DNA of 40,638 nucleotides from contig JAGFIS010000037.1 of the NCBI GenBank assembly GCA_024103425.1, positions 1-40,638 on the forward strand, in the 5' to 3' direction. The notes under the pieces were generated by a model. The model did not search any database and was not told the origin of the DNA. It worked only from the letters and a program-made list of their open reading frames with translations. This document shows positions 1 to 7,110 of this stretch, one piece after another; the stretch's first letter is position 1, and each line of letters starts with the position of its first letter. The translations under genes and the position numbers were made by a program. The DNA is from Chitinophagaceae bacterium (GTDB taxonomy: Bacteria; Bacteroidota; Bacteroidia; Chitinophagales; Chitinophagaceae).

Positions 1-30
1 CTTAGCTCCTGTGCGTGGCGTATCTGTGCC
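1..30 (+). repeat. Palindromic repeat P1 (partial at window edge)
   Basis: The right half of a repeat ending in GCGTATCTGTGCC at 18-30, matching the copies at 7067-7110 and 7593-7639 and, inverted, at 7814-7857. The left half would lie outside the window. RHS-homologous sequence begins directly downstream of it, as it does after the copy at 7067-7110. Confidence 0.6.
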
Positions 31-2335
31 CTGTGTCAATACTACCACTATTATATTTTCCAATAAAACTGTAAATTACAACATGGAGTTTGGTGTTGAC
101 ATAGTCGTAAAATTGAAGCACGATGCCAATGGCAACATCCTCACCATGAATCAATACGGTCTGAAAATAAATACATCACCATTGATAGACCAGTTAAGCT
201 ACACCTACCAGGCCAACTCAAACAAACTCTCAAAAGTTGTAGATGCCGCAAACGATTATACAAGCACGTTAGGAGATTTTAAATACAACCCTGCCACCAA
301 AGGCAGTACAGATTATGCTTACGATGCCAATGGAAATTTGATTTCTGATGCGAACAAAAAGATCAGCAGCATCAGTTATAACTACCTTAATCTGCCCTCA
401 GTAACAACGGTTACAGGAACCGGGACAGTTACCTTTACTTATGATGCTGCAGGAAATAAACTGAAAAAAGTAACTGTTGATAACACAACCACTCCTGCGA
501 CAACCACAACAACATTGTATGTCGGTGGTGCGGTGTTTCAAAATGATACGTTGCAATTAATAGGGCATGAGGAAGGCAGAATACGTCCTATAAAAGATGG
601 AAGTGGCAACATTACCTCCTTCGCCTACGATTATTTTTTGAAAGATCACTTGGGCAATGTAAGAATGGTACTCACAGAGCAGAAAGATACCAGTTTTTAC
701 CCGCCTGCCTCAATGGAGACCGCGCAGGCAACAACAGAGGAGGCGCTGTATGCTAATCTGCCATCCACAAGAACAGCTATTTCTACTATATCCGGCTACC
801 CGACGGATACTTATACCAACCCAAATGATGAGGTATCTAAAGTAAATGGTGGTGGCAACAAAATCGGTCCGAGCATTATCCTGAAAGTAATGGCCGGTGA
901 TAAATTTAATATCCGTGTAAGCAGTTGGTACAAAAAGAATGGAGCTACACCTAACAGCCCCAATAGCATAGCAACAGATTTGGTAACCAATTTGGTTACT
1001 AGCCTGACGGGAAGCAGCGGGCCGGTGCATGGTACAATTACATCTACACAACTGAATAACAGCGGAGTTATACCCACAGCAGCCAATAGCTTTTTAAGTA
1101 ATCAGCCTGCACCGGGAAGCACAAAACCCAAAGCATATATTAATTGGGTATTATTAGATGAACAGTTTAAGTTTGTACAGAGCAGTTCAGGTGCAGAACA
1201 GGTAGGAAATGATAATACACTTACCATTCATACAAAGACAAATCTGGCGGTGGGCAGAAATGGTTATTTGTATGTATTTGTAAGCAACGAGACACCGAAC
1301 ATAAGCGTGTATTGGGATAATCTGCAGATCACGCATATTCACGGGCCGATATTAGAGGAGACACATTATTATCCATTTGGGTTAGTTATGAGCGGCATTA
1401 GTTCAAAAAGTGCAGGTTCCCTGATTAACAAATACAAGTATAACGGCAAAGAATTACAATCAAAAGAATTCTTGGATAACAGTGGATTAGAACTATATGA
1501 TTATGGCGCCAGGATGCAAGACCCGCAGTTAGGAAGATGGTGGACCGTGGATCCACACGCAAGCAGCTACCCTCATACTTCACCATATGGTTTTGTAGTA
1601 AATAATCCAATTAGCAGGATTGACCCAGATGGAGCAGACTGGATAATTTCTACCGTAAAAAACAAAAATGGCAGTGAAACTGTGCATATAACGCTAACAG
1701 CAGCCGTGTTAAATTCTAGCTCTAATACTGCACTTAATATGGGAACTTTCGCTTCTTCTCTAAGTTCCCAAGTGAAGAATTCCTACGGAACATCCTATAC
1801 AAGGTATGATGTTGTTGGTTTTCAGAAAATGGGTGGAGGTCTTGATGGAGTTCCAGGAAAAAAAGTGCCAATCTATAAAGCAGTACAAGTTAATGTTGTA
1901 GTAGATGTACAAGTTAGGGTTATAACTAAAGGGGCTGATGTAAAAAGTAATGAGCATTTAATTCAAATTCTTGATGGCAGTAAATTACCAGGTGTGTATG
2001 GCAGAGGTGATATTGAAGGAACAAAAGTTCAAATTAATGAAACAAAAGTTGCTAACATGATGAATGGAAATGATAATAATACATTGGTGCATGAGTTGGG
2101 GCATACATTTGGATTACGTCATATAGACAAGAAAGAAGAAACGTTTTTTGAAACTGTTTTATGGGGTTCCAATCCGCAATATTATGACCCTGCTAAGCAA
2201 AAAGCTAATTCCAAGAATGTAATGTTTTCAGGTGGCAGTAGCTATATGAATGATAAAAATTCAACAGAAATTAATGGACAGCAAATAGAAATCGGAAAGA
2301 AGAAGTATGAAGCGGGAGACCTTAATAATCATTAA
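2..2335 (+). CDS. RHS repeat-associated core domain protein with metzincin-like C-terminal tip (5' partial)
   Basis: The frame is open to the left window edge, so the true start is probably outside; a GTG at 11 is only a possible internal start. Residues below are counted from 11. YD-type repeats (YDANGN, YDAAGN) occupy about residues 30-160, the DHLGNVR motif is near 212, and the RHS core domain runs from about 449 (ETHYYPFG) to the DPDG box at 538-541. The last 233 residues form a variable tip containing HELGHTFGLRH at 694-704, an exact HExxHxxGxxH zinc motif, with NVM (Met738) placed like a metzincin Met-turn. RHS proteins are large secreted or surface shells that often deliver a toxic tip. 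That this tip is a toxin is inference; it could also be an ordinary surface protease. Tip and downstream gene look more AT-rich than the shell. A second, truncated copy of the repeat region lies at 7111-7620. Confidence 0.85.
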   Translation, partial: LAPVRGVSVPCVNTTTIIFSNKTVNYNMEFGVDIVVKLKHDANGNILTMNQYGLKINTSPLIDQLSYTYQANSNKLSKVVDAANDYTSTLGDFKYNPATKGSTDYAYDANGNLISDANKKISSISYNYLNLPSVTTVTGTGTVTFTYDAAGNKLKKVTVDNTTTPATTTTTLYVGGAVFQNDTLQLIGHEEGRIRPIKDGSGNITSFAYDYFLKDHLGNVRMVLTEQKDTSFYPPASMETAQATTEEALYANLPSTRTAISTISGYPTDTYTNPNDEVSKVNGGGNKIGPSIILKVMAGDKFNIRVSSWYKKNGATPNSPNSIATDLVTNLVTSLTGSSGPVHGTITSTQLNNSGVIPTAANSFLSNQPAPGSTKPKAYINWVLLDEQFKFVQSSSGAEQVGNDNTLTIHTKTNLAVGRNGYLYVFVSNETPNISVYWDNLQITHIHGPILEETHYYPFGLVMSGISSKSAGSLINKYKYNGKELQSKEFLDNSGLELYDYGARMQDPQLGRWWTVDPHASSYPHTSPYGFVVNNPISRIDPDGADWIISTVKNKNGSETVHITLTAAVLNSSSNTALNMGTFASSLSSQVKNSYGTSYTRYDVVGFQKMGGGLDGVPGKKVPIYKAVQVNVVVDVQVRVITKGADVKSNEHLIQILDGSKLPGVYGRGDIEGTKVQINETKVANMMNGNDNNTLVHELGHTFGLRHIDKKEETFFETVLWGSNPQYYDPAKQKANSKNVMFSGGSSYMNDKNSTEINGQQIEIGKKKYEAGDLNNH

Positions 2336-2344
2336 AATTCTATC

Positions 2345-2617
2345 ATGTTTAAGATTGGTTCTGTGTTGAAAATTTTTGTAATTATTTTTTCTTGTTGGCT
2401 TGTTGGGAGTTTCTTATTTGGGAAATTTGAGGCTTATGAAGATGGGTATAATGAAATTGGGTTTCCTTTTGTTTTTTATAGAACTTTTTCAGGAAAATGT
2501 TTTGATTGCAAAGAAATAGGCTTTCTATTGAGATACTTTCTATTAGATGCCCTCATTATATTAATACTTGCTTTTCTTTTAAGAATAATAATACACAAAA
2601 TAAAAGCTGCTCAATGA
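2345..2617 (+). CDS. Small two-helix membrane protein, possible RHS immunity partner
   Basis: A 90-residue protein with an N-terminal hydrophobic segment at about residues 7-27 and a second one at about 62-82, separated by a loop containing two cysteines (CFDCKE) and several aromatics. I do not recognise a family. It starts 9 nt after the stop of the RHS gene, so the two are almost certainly co-transcribed, and it ends inside a shared terminator. In polymorphic toxin systems the gene directly after the toxin tip usually encodes the immunity protein, and membrane-located immunity proteins exist; that role here is inferred from position only. It could instead be an unrelated small membrane protein. 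Confidence 0.6.
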   Translation: MFKIGSVLKIFVIIFSCWLVGSFLFGKFEAYEDGYNEIGFPFVFYRTFSGKCFDCKEIGFLLRYFLLDALIILILAFLLRIIIHKIKAAQ

Positions 2618-2626
2618 GCGGCTTTT
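2602..2626. terminator. Bidirectional intrinsic terminator overlapping both stop codons
   Basis: Arms AAAAGCTGCTC (2602-2612) and GAGCGGCTTTT (2616-2626) pair around an AAT loop with a single mismatch. The arms supply a T-run on each strand. It lies between the convergent membrane-protein gene (stop 2615-2617) and PIN toxin gene (stop 2627-2625), so the last codons of both genes form part of the stem. Confidence 0.75.
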
Positions 2627-3008
2627 ACAATTTATGCGGGTTAACCATTTTCAGCCCACTAATATTTGCAAAGTCTTTTTCGTTATTAGTTATTAAAGTG
2701 AAGCCATAAGCCAAAGCAGTAGCGGCAATGATAGCATCCGGCGTTTTCATTTTTTTTCCTTTGCGTAAGGCAACGCATTGAGCAATTATCTCAGGGCTAA
2801 TATCCAGTACCACACTATCGGTAATAAAATTCTGTACATTTTGTGTGGTAGCTTCATCCGTATTCCAGCACAGCAATTCTATTTGGGTAATAACAGAAAT
2901 ATTAGGCACAGCATCAATAGCGGTATCCATCAAAGCCATACCGGCAACCGAAAAGGAAGCGGAGAAATAATCAGACACTACATTGGTATCCATTAAATAC
3001 TGTTCCAT
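2625..3008 (-). CDS. PIN-domain toxin (VapC-like ribonuclease)
   Basis: A 127-residue single PIN domain, the usual length for VapC-type toxins, which are Mg-dependent endoribonucleases cutting tRNA or rRNA. The acidic active-site set is intact: Asp7 (LMDTN), Glu44 (TQIELL), Asp91 (KTPDAIIAA) and Asp112 near TNNEKDF, so the toxin looks active. The start lies 16 nt inside the upstream antitoxin gene, indicating translational coupling. It is the last gene of a three-gene - strand module with a small antitoxin and an XRE regulator. Naming it vapC would be reasonable, but the antitoxin is not a recognisable VapB type, so I leave the symbol empty. Confidence 0.9.
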   Translation of the reverse strand: MEQYLMDTNVVSDYFSASFSVAGMALMDTAIDAVPNISVITQIELLCWNTDEATTQNVQNFITDSVVLDISPEIIAQCVALRKGKKMKTPDAIIAATALAYGFTLITNNEKDFANISGLKMVNPHKL

Positions 3009-3220
3009 TCGCTGCGCATTTGTTTGATGTGTTCGTTTAGGTTTTGCCCTTGTTCTTTGGTAATAATGCCTTTGTATTTATCGGATAGTTTCGTTTTAGC
3101 AGGAGTAAAATTTTCTTTCAACACTTTTATTAAATTCAGTTCCTGCAGTTCGTGTAAAAGCCCAACAGCTTTTTGGTTGGTAACTTGTATGAGCATTGTA
3201 TTATCCATGGATAAAATCAT
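2993..3220 (-). CDS. Small antitoxin partner of PIN toxin
   Basis: A 75-residue charged protein whose N-terminal part (IQVTNQKAVGLLHELQELNLIKV) could form a strand-helix unit; the C-terminal half is Lys/Glu/Gln-rich and probably wraps the toxin. I do not see a classical ribbon-helix-helix or AbrB fold, but size and position before a PIN toxin fit an antitoxin. Its ATG overlaps the XRE stop (ATGA, 3220-3217) and its own end overlaps the toxin start by 16 nt. Internal ATGs at residues 5 and 9 are alternative starts. If DNA binding is done by the XRE protein, this one may only neutralise the toxin (inference). Confidence 0.75.
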   Translation of the reverse strand: MILSMDNTMLIQVTNQKAVGLLHELQELNLIKVLKENFTPAKTKLSDKYKGIITKEQGQNLNEHIKQMRSEWNSI

Positions 3221-3582
3221 TTAGTGTGTAGTAAACTCTGGATTTTTGTTTTAGCAATATAGGCATCCATCAGCGATAGTACCGTTTTTTTATCATCTGT
3301 CTCTAAACTTTGCACTTCTTTAAACCGGCTTATCAACTCTTTTTCCAGCCCGGCATCTTTTGCCACATCATCAGCCGTGCCATTCATTAAAAAATCAACG
3401 GTAGTATCTAACGCTTTTGCCAGTTTGGTCATCGCTTCGGCGTTAGGTTTTGTTTCCCCTCTCTCATAACGGCTCACTTGCGTAAAATGCACTTCTATCA
3501 GTTCAGCCAGTTCGCTTTGCGAAATTCCTTTGCGTTTGCGGAGGTCTTTCAATCTGTCTGCAAATTCTGTTTTATTAACCAT
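3217..3582 (-). CDS. XRE-family HTH regulator of the toxin-antitoxin module
   Basis: A 121-residue protein with an N-terminal Cro/CI helix-turn-helix (about residues 5-60; SQSELAELIEVHFTQVSRYERG is the core, given here as its two halves SQSELAELIE and VHFTQVSRYERG) and a charged C-terminal helix. The start at 3582 (MVNKTEF) is preferred over the upstream in-frame codon at 3621, because the promoter -7 element at 3608-3601 places the transcript start near 3595. The gene is first in an operon with the antitoxin and toxin and overlaps the antitoxin by ATGA. It most likely autorepresses the module. A broken relative of its C-terminus is preserved at 6911-7069. Confidence 0.85.
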   Translation of the reverse strand: MVNKTEFADRLKDLRKRKGISQSELAELIEVHFTQVSRYERGETKPNAEAMTKLAKALDTTVDFLMNGTADDVAKDAGLEKELISRFKEVQSLETDDKKTVLSLMDAYIAKTKIQSLLHTK

Positions 3583-3600
3583 TAGCGTAAAATTATACAC

Positions 3601-3631
3601 CAAAATTAGCTTAAAAATCAAGCATTATCAA
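3601..3631 (-). promoter_or_regulatory. Bacteroidota-type promoter of the XRE/antitoxin/PIN operon
   Basis: On the - strand, TTG at 3631-3629, a 20-nt spacer and TAATTTTG at 3608-3601 match the TTTG-N19/20-TAnnTTTG consensus. It gives a leader of only about 12 nt to the ATG at 3582. The IS21-family element begins at 3647, 16 bp upstream of the -33 element, so the promoter is intact. Confidence 0.7.
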
Positions 3632-3650
3632 GTGTGGTTAGACAAGTGGA

Positions 3651-3923
3651 TATTCTGGAGCATACTGACCCCTCAATCAGGAAGCAAGAAAGCGGTGATT
3701 TCTTCCACGTCAGAAACAAGTGAAGCGACGTTCTGGCGGATGCTGACCCCCTGATTCAGGGGCTGGTATTAGTTGGTTAACTCAGATTTTTTTTCAGTAA
3801 AAAGAAAAAGAGATTCCGGAGCATACTGCCCCCTTTGATTGATGGCCAGTTCTTAGATTCTGGAGCATGCTGACCCCTCTGATGCAAACAGAGGTTAATA
3901 TTCCGGAGCATGTTGACCCCTCT
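3651..3923 (+). repeat. Left-end multiple terminal repeats of the IS21 element
   Basis: Five direct copies of a motif like ATTCYGGAGCATRYTGACCC lie at 3651-3674, 3730-3750, 3813-3833, 3857-3879 and 3900-3923. They are inverted relative to the two right-end copies. These are expected transposase binding sites. They precede the real istA start at 3981. Confidence 0.85.
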
Positions 3924-3980
3924 CTCACAGATTTTGGTTTATTACGGTCTTACATTTTTAACCGTAAAAAGAACTTTCAA

Positions 3981-5585
3981 ATGGCAGGAAAACCAAAATC
4001 TATGTCTCAGATAAAACAATTGATACTACTACACGCTCAGGGTAAGGGCAAAAAAACAATTGCCCGCACCCTTTCTATGAGCAAGAATAATGTAAAAATT
4101 TATTTGCAGAAGCTTGAAAGCCTGCTTTCAGACAGCGCCACCCCTGCAAGCATAGAAGCGCTTGTAAAATTAGATGACCCGGTATTAGAAGCTAAATTCC
4201 ATGCCGGCAATCCGGCCTATAAAAGGGAATCCGGGCGCTACGACCGGCTTAAAGAACAGCTGCCGTATTTTCTTAAAGAACTTCAGCGTAAAGGCGTTAC
4301 CCGGCACTTGCTCTGGCAGGAGTATAAAGAACAATATCCTGGCGGATACAGCTACGGCCAGTTCTGTTTCCATCTGCAGCAGCAAAGGATTGCCTCAAAG
4401 CCCTCTATGGTTTTGTTTCATAAACCTGCTGATAAACTCTTTATTGATTTTGCCGGTAAGAAGATTTATTATACCGACAAACAAACCGGAGAAGTTGTTC
4501 CCTGTTATTTGTTTGTAGCCTGTCTTCCCTTTAGCGATTATGGTTTTGCCATAGCTGTACCTACGCAGACGATTGCTGATTTTTTGTATGCACTGGCTTG
4601 TTGTCTCATCTTTCTGGGAGGGGTACCCGCTTCGCTGGTACCCGATAATCTTAAAGCCGCTGTTATCCGGGCTAACCGGTATGAACCAACCATCAACCGG
4701 GCATTGGAGGATTTTGCAAACTATTACGGTACTGTTGTTATCCCTGCCGGGGCTAAAAAGCCTAAGGACAAAGCCTTGGTGGAAAACCAGGTAAATATTT
4801 TCTATACCCGTGTATTTGCCAAACTACGCAACCAGACCTTTTTTGATTTGGGTTCCCTGAATAAAGCTATTACAGAAAAGGTTCGTGAGCACAACCAAAC
4901 CCGTATGCAGGAAAAGCCCTGGTGCCGTGAAGAACGCTTTCTGGCAGAAGAGAAACAACATCTGATGCCCCTGCCCGAAAAACCTTTTGAATTAAAATAT
5001 TATACCCGGCTTTTGGTGGCCAAGAACAATCATATCCGCCTGTCGGCCGATAAGCATTACTACAGTGTGCCCTACAAGCTTATCGGTCAAAGGGTGGATG
5101 TCTATTATACCCGCACCATGGTGTATATCTTCTCTAAAGGCGAGCAGGTAGCCGTCCATATCCGTTCATACCAGTCCGGAGGTTACACCATCAACAAGGA
5201 GCACCTGTGTTCTCATCACCAGCATTATCTGGACAGAAGCCCGGAGTATTATATTGGGTTGGCAACAAAACAATCGGAGGTACTGCGTGAACTGACAGAA
5301 GCACTTTTTAGCCAGCATGAACATCCTGAACGATTTTACAGAACATGCGATGGGCTCTTGATTCTTGCCCGTAAAACGGATAAACAAACTTTTGAACGGG
5401 CATGCACAATAGCTTTAGACAACGGTATTTTCTCCTATCAGTTTGTCAAAAACTGTATTGAAAACAAAACCGTGTATCAAACAGAAGAACCGGTGAATAA
5501 ACCGCTACCCGCTCATCAAAACATCAGGGGCAAGAATTACTTCACCCAATTAAAAATCAGCTTTAATCATCAAAATAAAAACTAA
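3981..5585 (+). CDS. istA: IS21-family transposase IstA
   Basis: A DDE transposase that cuts and joins the IS ends. From ATG 3981 the protein has 534 residues: an N-terminal HTH (MSQIKQLILLHAQG onward, to about residue 50), then an rve/integrase-fold core with Asp156 (FIDFAG), Asp222 (VPDNLKAAV) and Glu268 (ALVENQ), and a basic C-terminal region. The frame is open further upstream to an ATG at 3867, but that extension would translate two terminal repeats (MLTPLMQTEV, PEHVDPSL), so 3981 is chosen. istB follows after 11 nt. The full catalytic triad suggests function. Confidence 0.95.
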   Translation: MAGKPKSMSQIKQLILLHAQGKGKKTIARTLSMSKNNVKIYLQKLESLLSDSATPASIEALVKLDDPVLEAKFHAGNPAYKRESGRYDRLKEQLPYFLKELQRKGVTRHLLWQEYKEQYPGGYSYGQFCFHLQQQRIASKPSMVLFHKPADKLFIDFAGKKIYYTDKQTGEVVPCYLFVACLPFSDYGFAIAVPTQTIADFLYALACCLIFLGGVPASLVPDNLKAAVIRANRYEPTINRALEDFANYYGTVVIPAGAKKPKDKALVENQVNIFYTRVFAKLRNQTFFDLGSLNKAITEKVREHNQTRMQEKPWCREERFLAEEKQHLMPLPEKPFELKYYTRLLVAKNNHIRLSADKHYYSVPYKLIGQRVDVYYTRTMVYIFSKGEQVAVHIRSYQSGGYTINKEHLCSHHQHYLDRSPEYYIGLATKQSEVLRELTEALFSQHEHPERFYRTCDGLLILARKTDKQTFERACTIALDNGIFSYQFVKNCIENKTVYQTEEPVNKPLPAHQNIRGKNYFTQLKISFNHQNKN

Positions 5586-5596
5586 AACCCAAAACG

Positions 5597-6316
5597 ATGA
5601 ATCAATTACAAATGCAAATGAGCCGGCTCAGGCTCCACGGTATGGCGCTGGCCTACCAGACTTTATCAGAGACCCGGCAGCTTCATGAACTATCGCTCTA
5701 CGACGGACTTGAACTGCTTCTTCAATCTGAAGAACAGGAACGCAGCAACAGACGTTTTAAGCGATTGGAATACAAAGCTACCTTCCGCTACAAGGCTTCC
5801 TTAGAGGAGCTTAAAACAGATGCCGCACGCGGGCTGGACAGACAGTTAATAACCACCCTTGCTACCGGCGACTATATTGAGAAAGGCAGTGCGATACTTA
5901 TCACCGGCGCTACAGGATGCGGTAAAAGCTTTTTAGCTTCTGCGCTGGGGCACCAGGCTTGTGTTCTTGGGTATAAGGTGGCTTACTTTAACACTCAAAA
6001 ATTAATGCAAAAAATGAAGGTGAGCCGCCTGGAAGGTACAATTATAAAATCCTTTGAGCAGTTGGCTAAAACCAATCTTTTAATCCTTAACGACTTCGGA
6101 CTCACCCATTTAGATGCTCAACAACAAATAGACCTTATGGAGATTATTGAAGACCGTCATGGCAAAGCATCCACCATTATTGTCTCTCAGTTACCTGTAT
6201 CCGGTTGGTATGATGTAATCGGCGAAGAAACTTTAGCCGACGCCATCTTAGACAGATTAGTTCATACCTCCTACAGAATAGAAATAAAAGGAGAGAGCTT
6301 AAGAAAAAAACTGTAA
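5597..6316 (+). CDS. istB: IS21-family helper ATPase IstB
   Basis: An AAA+ ATPase of the DnaC/IstB type that assembles on target DNA and stimulates IstA. The protein has 239 residues, a typical length. Walker A GATGCGKS is at residues 104-111 and Walker B LLILNDFG at about 161-168 (Asp166); a C-terminal ILDRLVHTS box is the family's sensor region. It lies 11 nt after istA in the same orientation and ends 43 nt before the right-end repeats. No truncation is seen. Confidence 0.95.
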   Translation: MNQLQMQMSRLRLHGMALAYQTLSETRQLHELSLYDGLELLLQSEEQERSNRRFKRLEYKATFRYKASLEELKTDAARGLDRQLITTLATGDYIEKGSAILITGATGCGKSFLASALGHQACVLGYKVAYFNTQKLMQKMKVSRLEGTIIKSFEQLAKTNLLILNDFGLTHLDAQQQIDLMEIIEDRHGKASTIIVSQLPVSGWYDVIGEETLADAILDRLVHTSYRIEIKGESLRKKL

Positions 6317-6358
6317 CATTGTCATACAAAAGTTCTTTTAAATAGACCAAAATCTACA

Positions 6359-6407
6359 GAGGGGTCAACATCACCGGAATAGGGGGTCAATATCACCGGA
6401 ATATACA
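6359..6407 (-). repeat. Right-end terminal repeats of the IS21 element
   Basis: Two tandem copies at 6359-6380 and 6381-6402 read ATTCCGGTGATRTTGACCC on the - strand, inverted relative to the left-end repeats. The element ends with CA at 6406-6407. Confidence 0.85.
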
Positions 6408-6486
6408 AACTAATTGGAAAATTATTAATGTAGCCGGTCTCCCTATTATTGTGAGAACTAAATATGTTGAAAAATAAAAGCGATAA

Positions 6487-6894
6487 ATGTTTTATAAAAC
6501 AGTCCTTTTAGGAATAATATTTTCTGTTCTTGGATGTTCCAATCATAGTGCATCTTATGGCATTGAAAGTAATTTTGACACTAGTCAAAACAATGCAGTC
6601 AAAATATTTAGAGCGACAGAAAAAACCAAATCCTTTTATTTGAGAATTAACGACAAGTTTTACTATAAAGATACGTTACCAAGATCTATGTCGGCATCTC
6701 CACGTTCTTATATTGGAGCCATTAAAAAGGGATACCAAGACTCATTTAAGATATACTTAAAAATCGATAATCGCGATACCTTGTTCTTTTTAAATGTAAA
6801 CGGTATTGATAGTTTGCTCTTTGGCCGCAAAATTAATAGCACAGGTTTTTATATTTTGACTAATCTGCAAAAGGAAGGCTGGCTCTCTGAATAA
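6487..6894 (+). CDS. Putative small lipoprotein
   Basis: A 135-residue protein with a signal sequence ending in a lipobox-like VLGC (Cys17), so it is probably lipidated and sent to the outer or inner membrane. The mature part is rich in Lys, Tyr, Phe and Ser, and looks beta-rich (SFYLRIND, DTLFFLNVNGID, GFYILTNL). I recognise no family. It stands alone, downstream of the IS21 element and upstream of a regulator remnant on the other strand. Part of an older toxin or immunity cassette is possible but unsupported. Confidence 0.6.
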   Translation: MFYKTVLLGIIFSVLGCSNHSASYGIESNFDTSQNNAVKIFRATEKTKSFYLRINDKFYYKDTLPRSMSASPRSYIGAIKKGYQDSFKIYLKIDNRDTLFFLNVNGIDSLLFGRKINSTGFYILTNLQKEGWLSE

Positions 6895-6925
6895 TAAAAG
6901 CGTATCAGTTTCACATCGCATACGC
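6893..6925 (-). terminator. Terminator-like hairpin at the end of the XRE remnant
   Basis: On the - strand GCGTAT (6925-6920) pairs with ATACGC (6905-6900) and is followed by TTTTATT. It would have terminated the gene whose 3' end remains at 6911-7069; the old stop codon lies in the loop. Confidence 0.45.
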
Positions 6926-7069
6926 CTGTTTGGTTTTGACATCCCGGAGAAAGCCACCAATTACCCGGAGCAGGGCTGACTTATCTTCCTGCGGCAGGTT
7001 ATCCACTTCTTTAAAATAGCGAATTAGTTCAGCATCAGAAAGCAAAGCATTGGCTTTGTCTCTCTCAGG
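6911..7069 (-). pseudogene. 3' remnant of an XRE-type regulator
   Basis: Reading the - strand from 7069 to a TGA at 6913-6911 gives 52 codons of protein-like sequence (DKANALLSDAELIRYFKEVD, then NLPQEDKSALLRVIGGFLRD). This parallels the C-terminal helix of the intact regulator at 3217-3582 (EKELISRFKEVQ, DDKKTVLSLMDAYI). No start codon or HTH is present: the sequence is cut at 7070 exactly where palindromic repeat P2 begins. It is therefore the 3' stump of a second regulator gene, possibly from another toxin-antitoxin module. Confidence 0.6.
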
Positions 7070-7110
7070 CGCAGATTTGCAGCTCAGCTTCTGCGTGGCG
7101 TATCTGTGCC
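7067..7110 (+). repeat. Palindromic repeat P2
   Basis: A 44-nt imperfect palindrome starting AGGCGCAGATTTGC and ending GCGTATCTGTGCC. Its two ends pair with each other (GGCRCAGATAYGC arms). It separates the XRE remnant from the RHS fragment. Confidence 0.7.

Larger units (their letters stand above)
3647..6407 (+). mobile_element. Complete IS21-family insertion sequence (istA-istB)
   Basis: The element is bounded by TGGATATTCTGG at 3647 and the inverted TGTATATTCCGG ending at 6407, giving the TG...CA ends of IS21 elements and a length of 2761 bp. It contains istA and istB, and subterminal multiple repeats typical of the family: five at the left and two at the right. Both genes are uninterrupted and key residues are present, so it may be active. 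I could not identify a target-site duplication: left flank ends GACAAG, right flank starts AACTAA. Confidence 0.9.

Noticed and set aside
3530..3754. A + strand open frame across the XRE gene start and IS left end
   Set aside because: It spans the IS boundary and the antisense of a well-supported gene; no family resemblance.
3651..3923. Repeats at the IS left end as a CRISPR-like array
   Set aside because: Copies are imperfect, spacing varies from about 20 to 60 nt, and inverted partners lie at the other IS end; they are IS21 terminal repeats.
3867..3980. Upstream extension of istA
   Set aside because: The extra residues are a translation of two IS terminal repeats; the conserved HTH begins after the ATG at 3981.
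3637..6420. Target-site duplication of the IS21 element
   Set aside because: The flanks (GACAAG and AACTAA) show no matching direct repeat of 4-8 bp in register with the ends.
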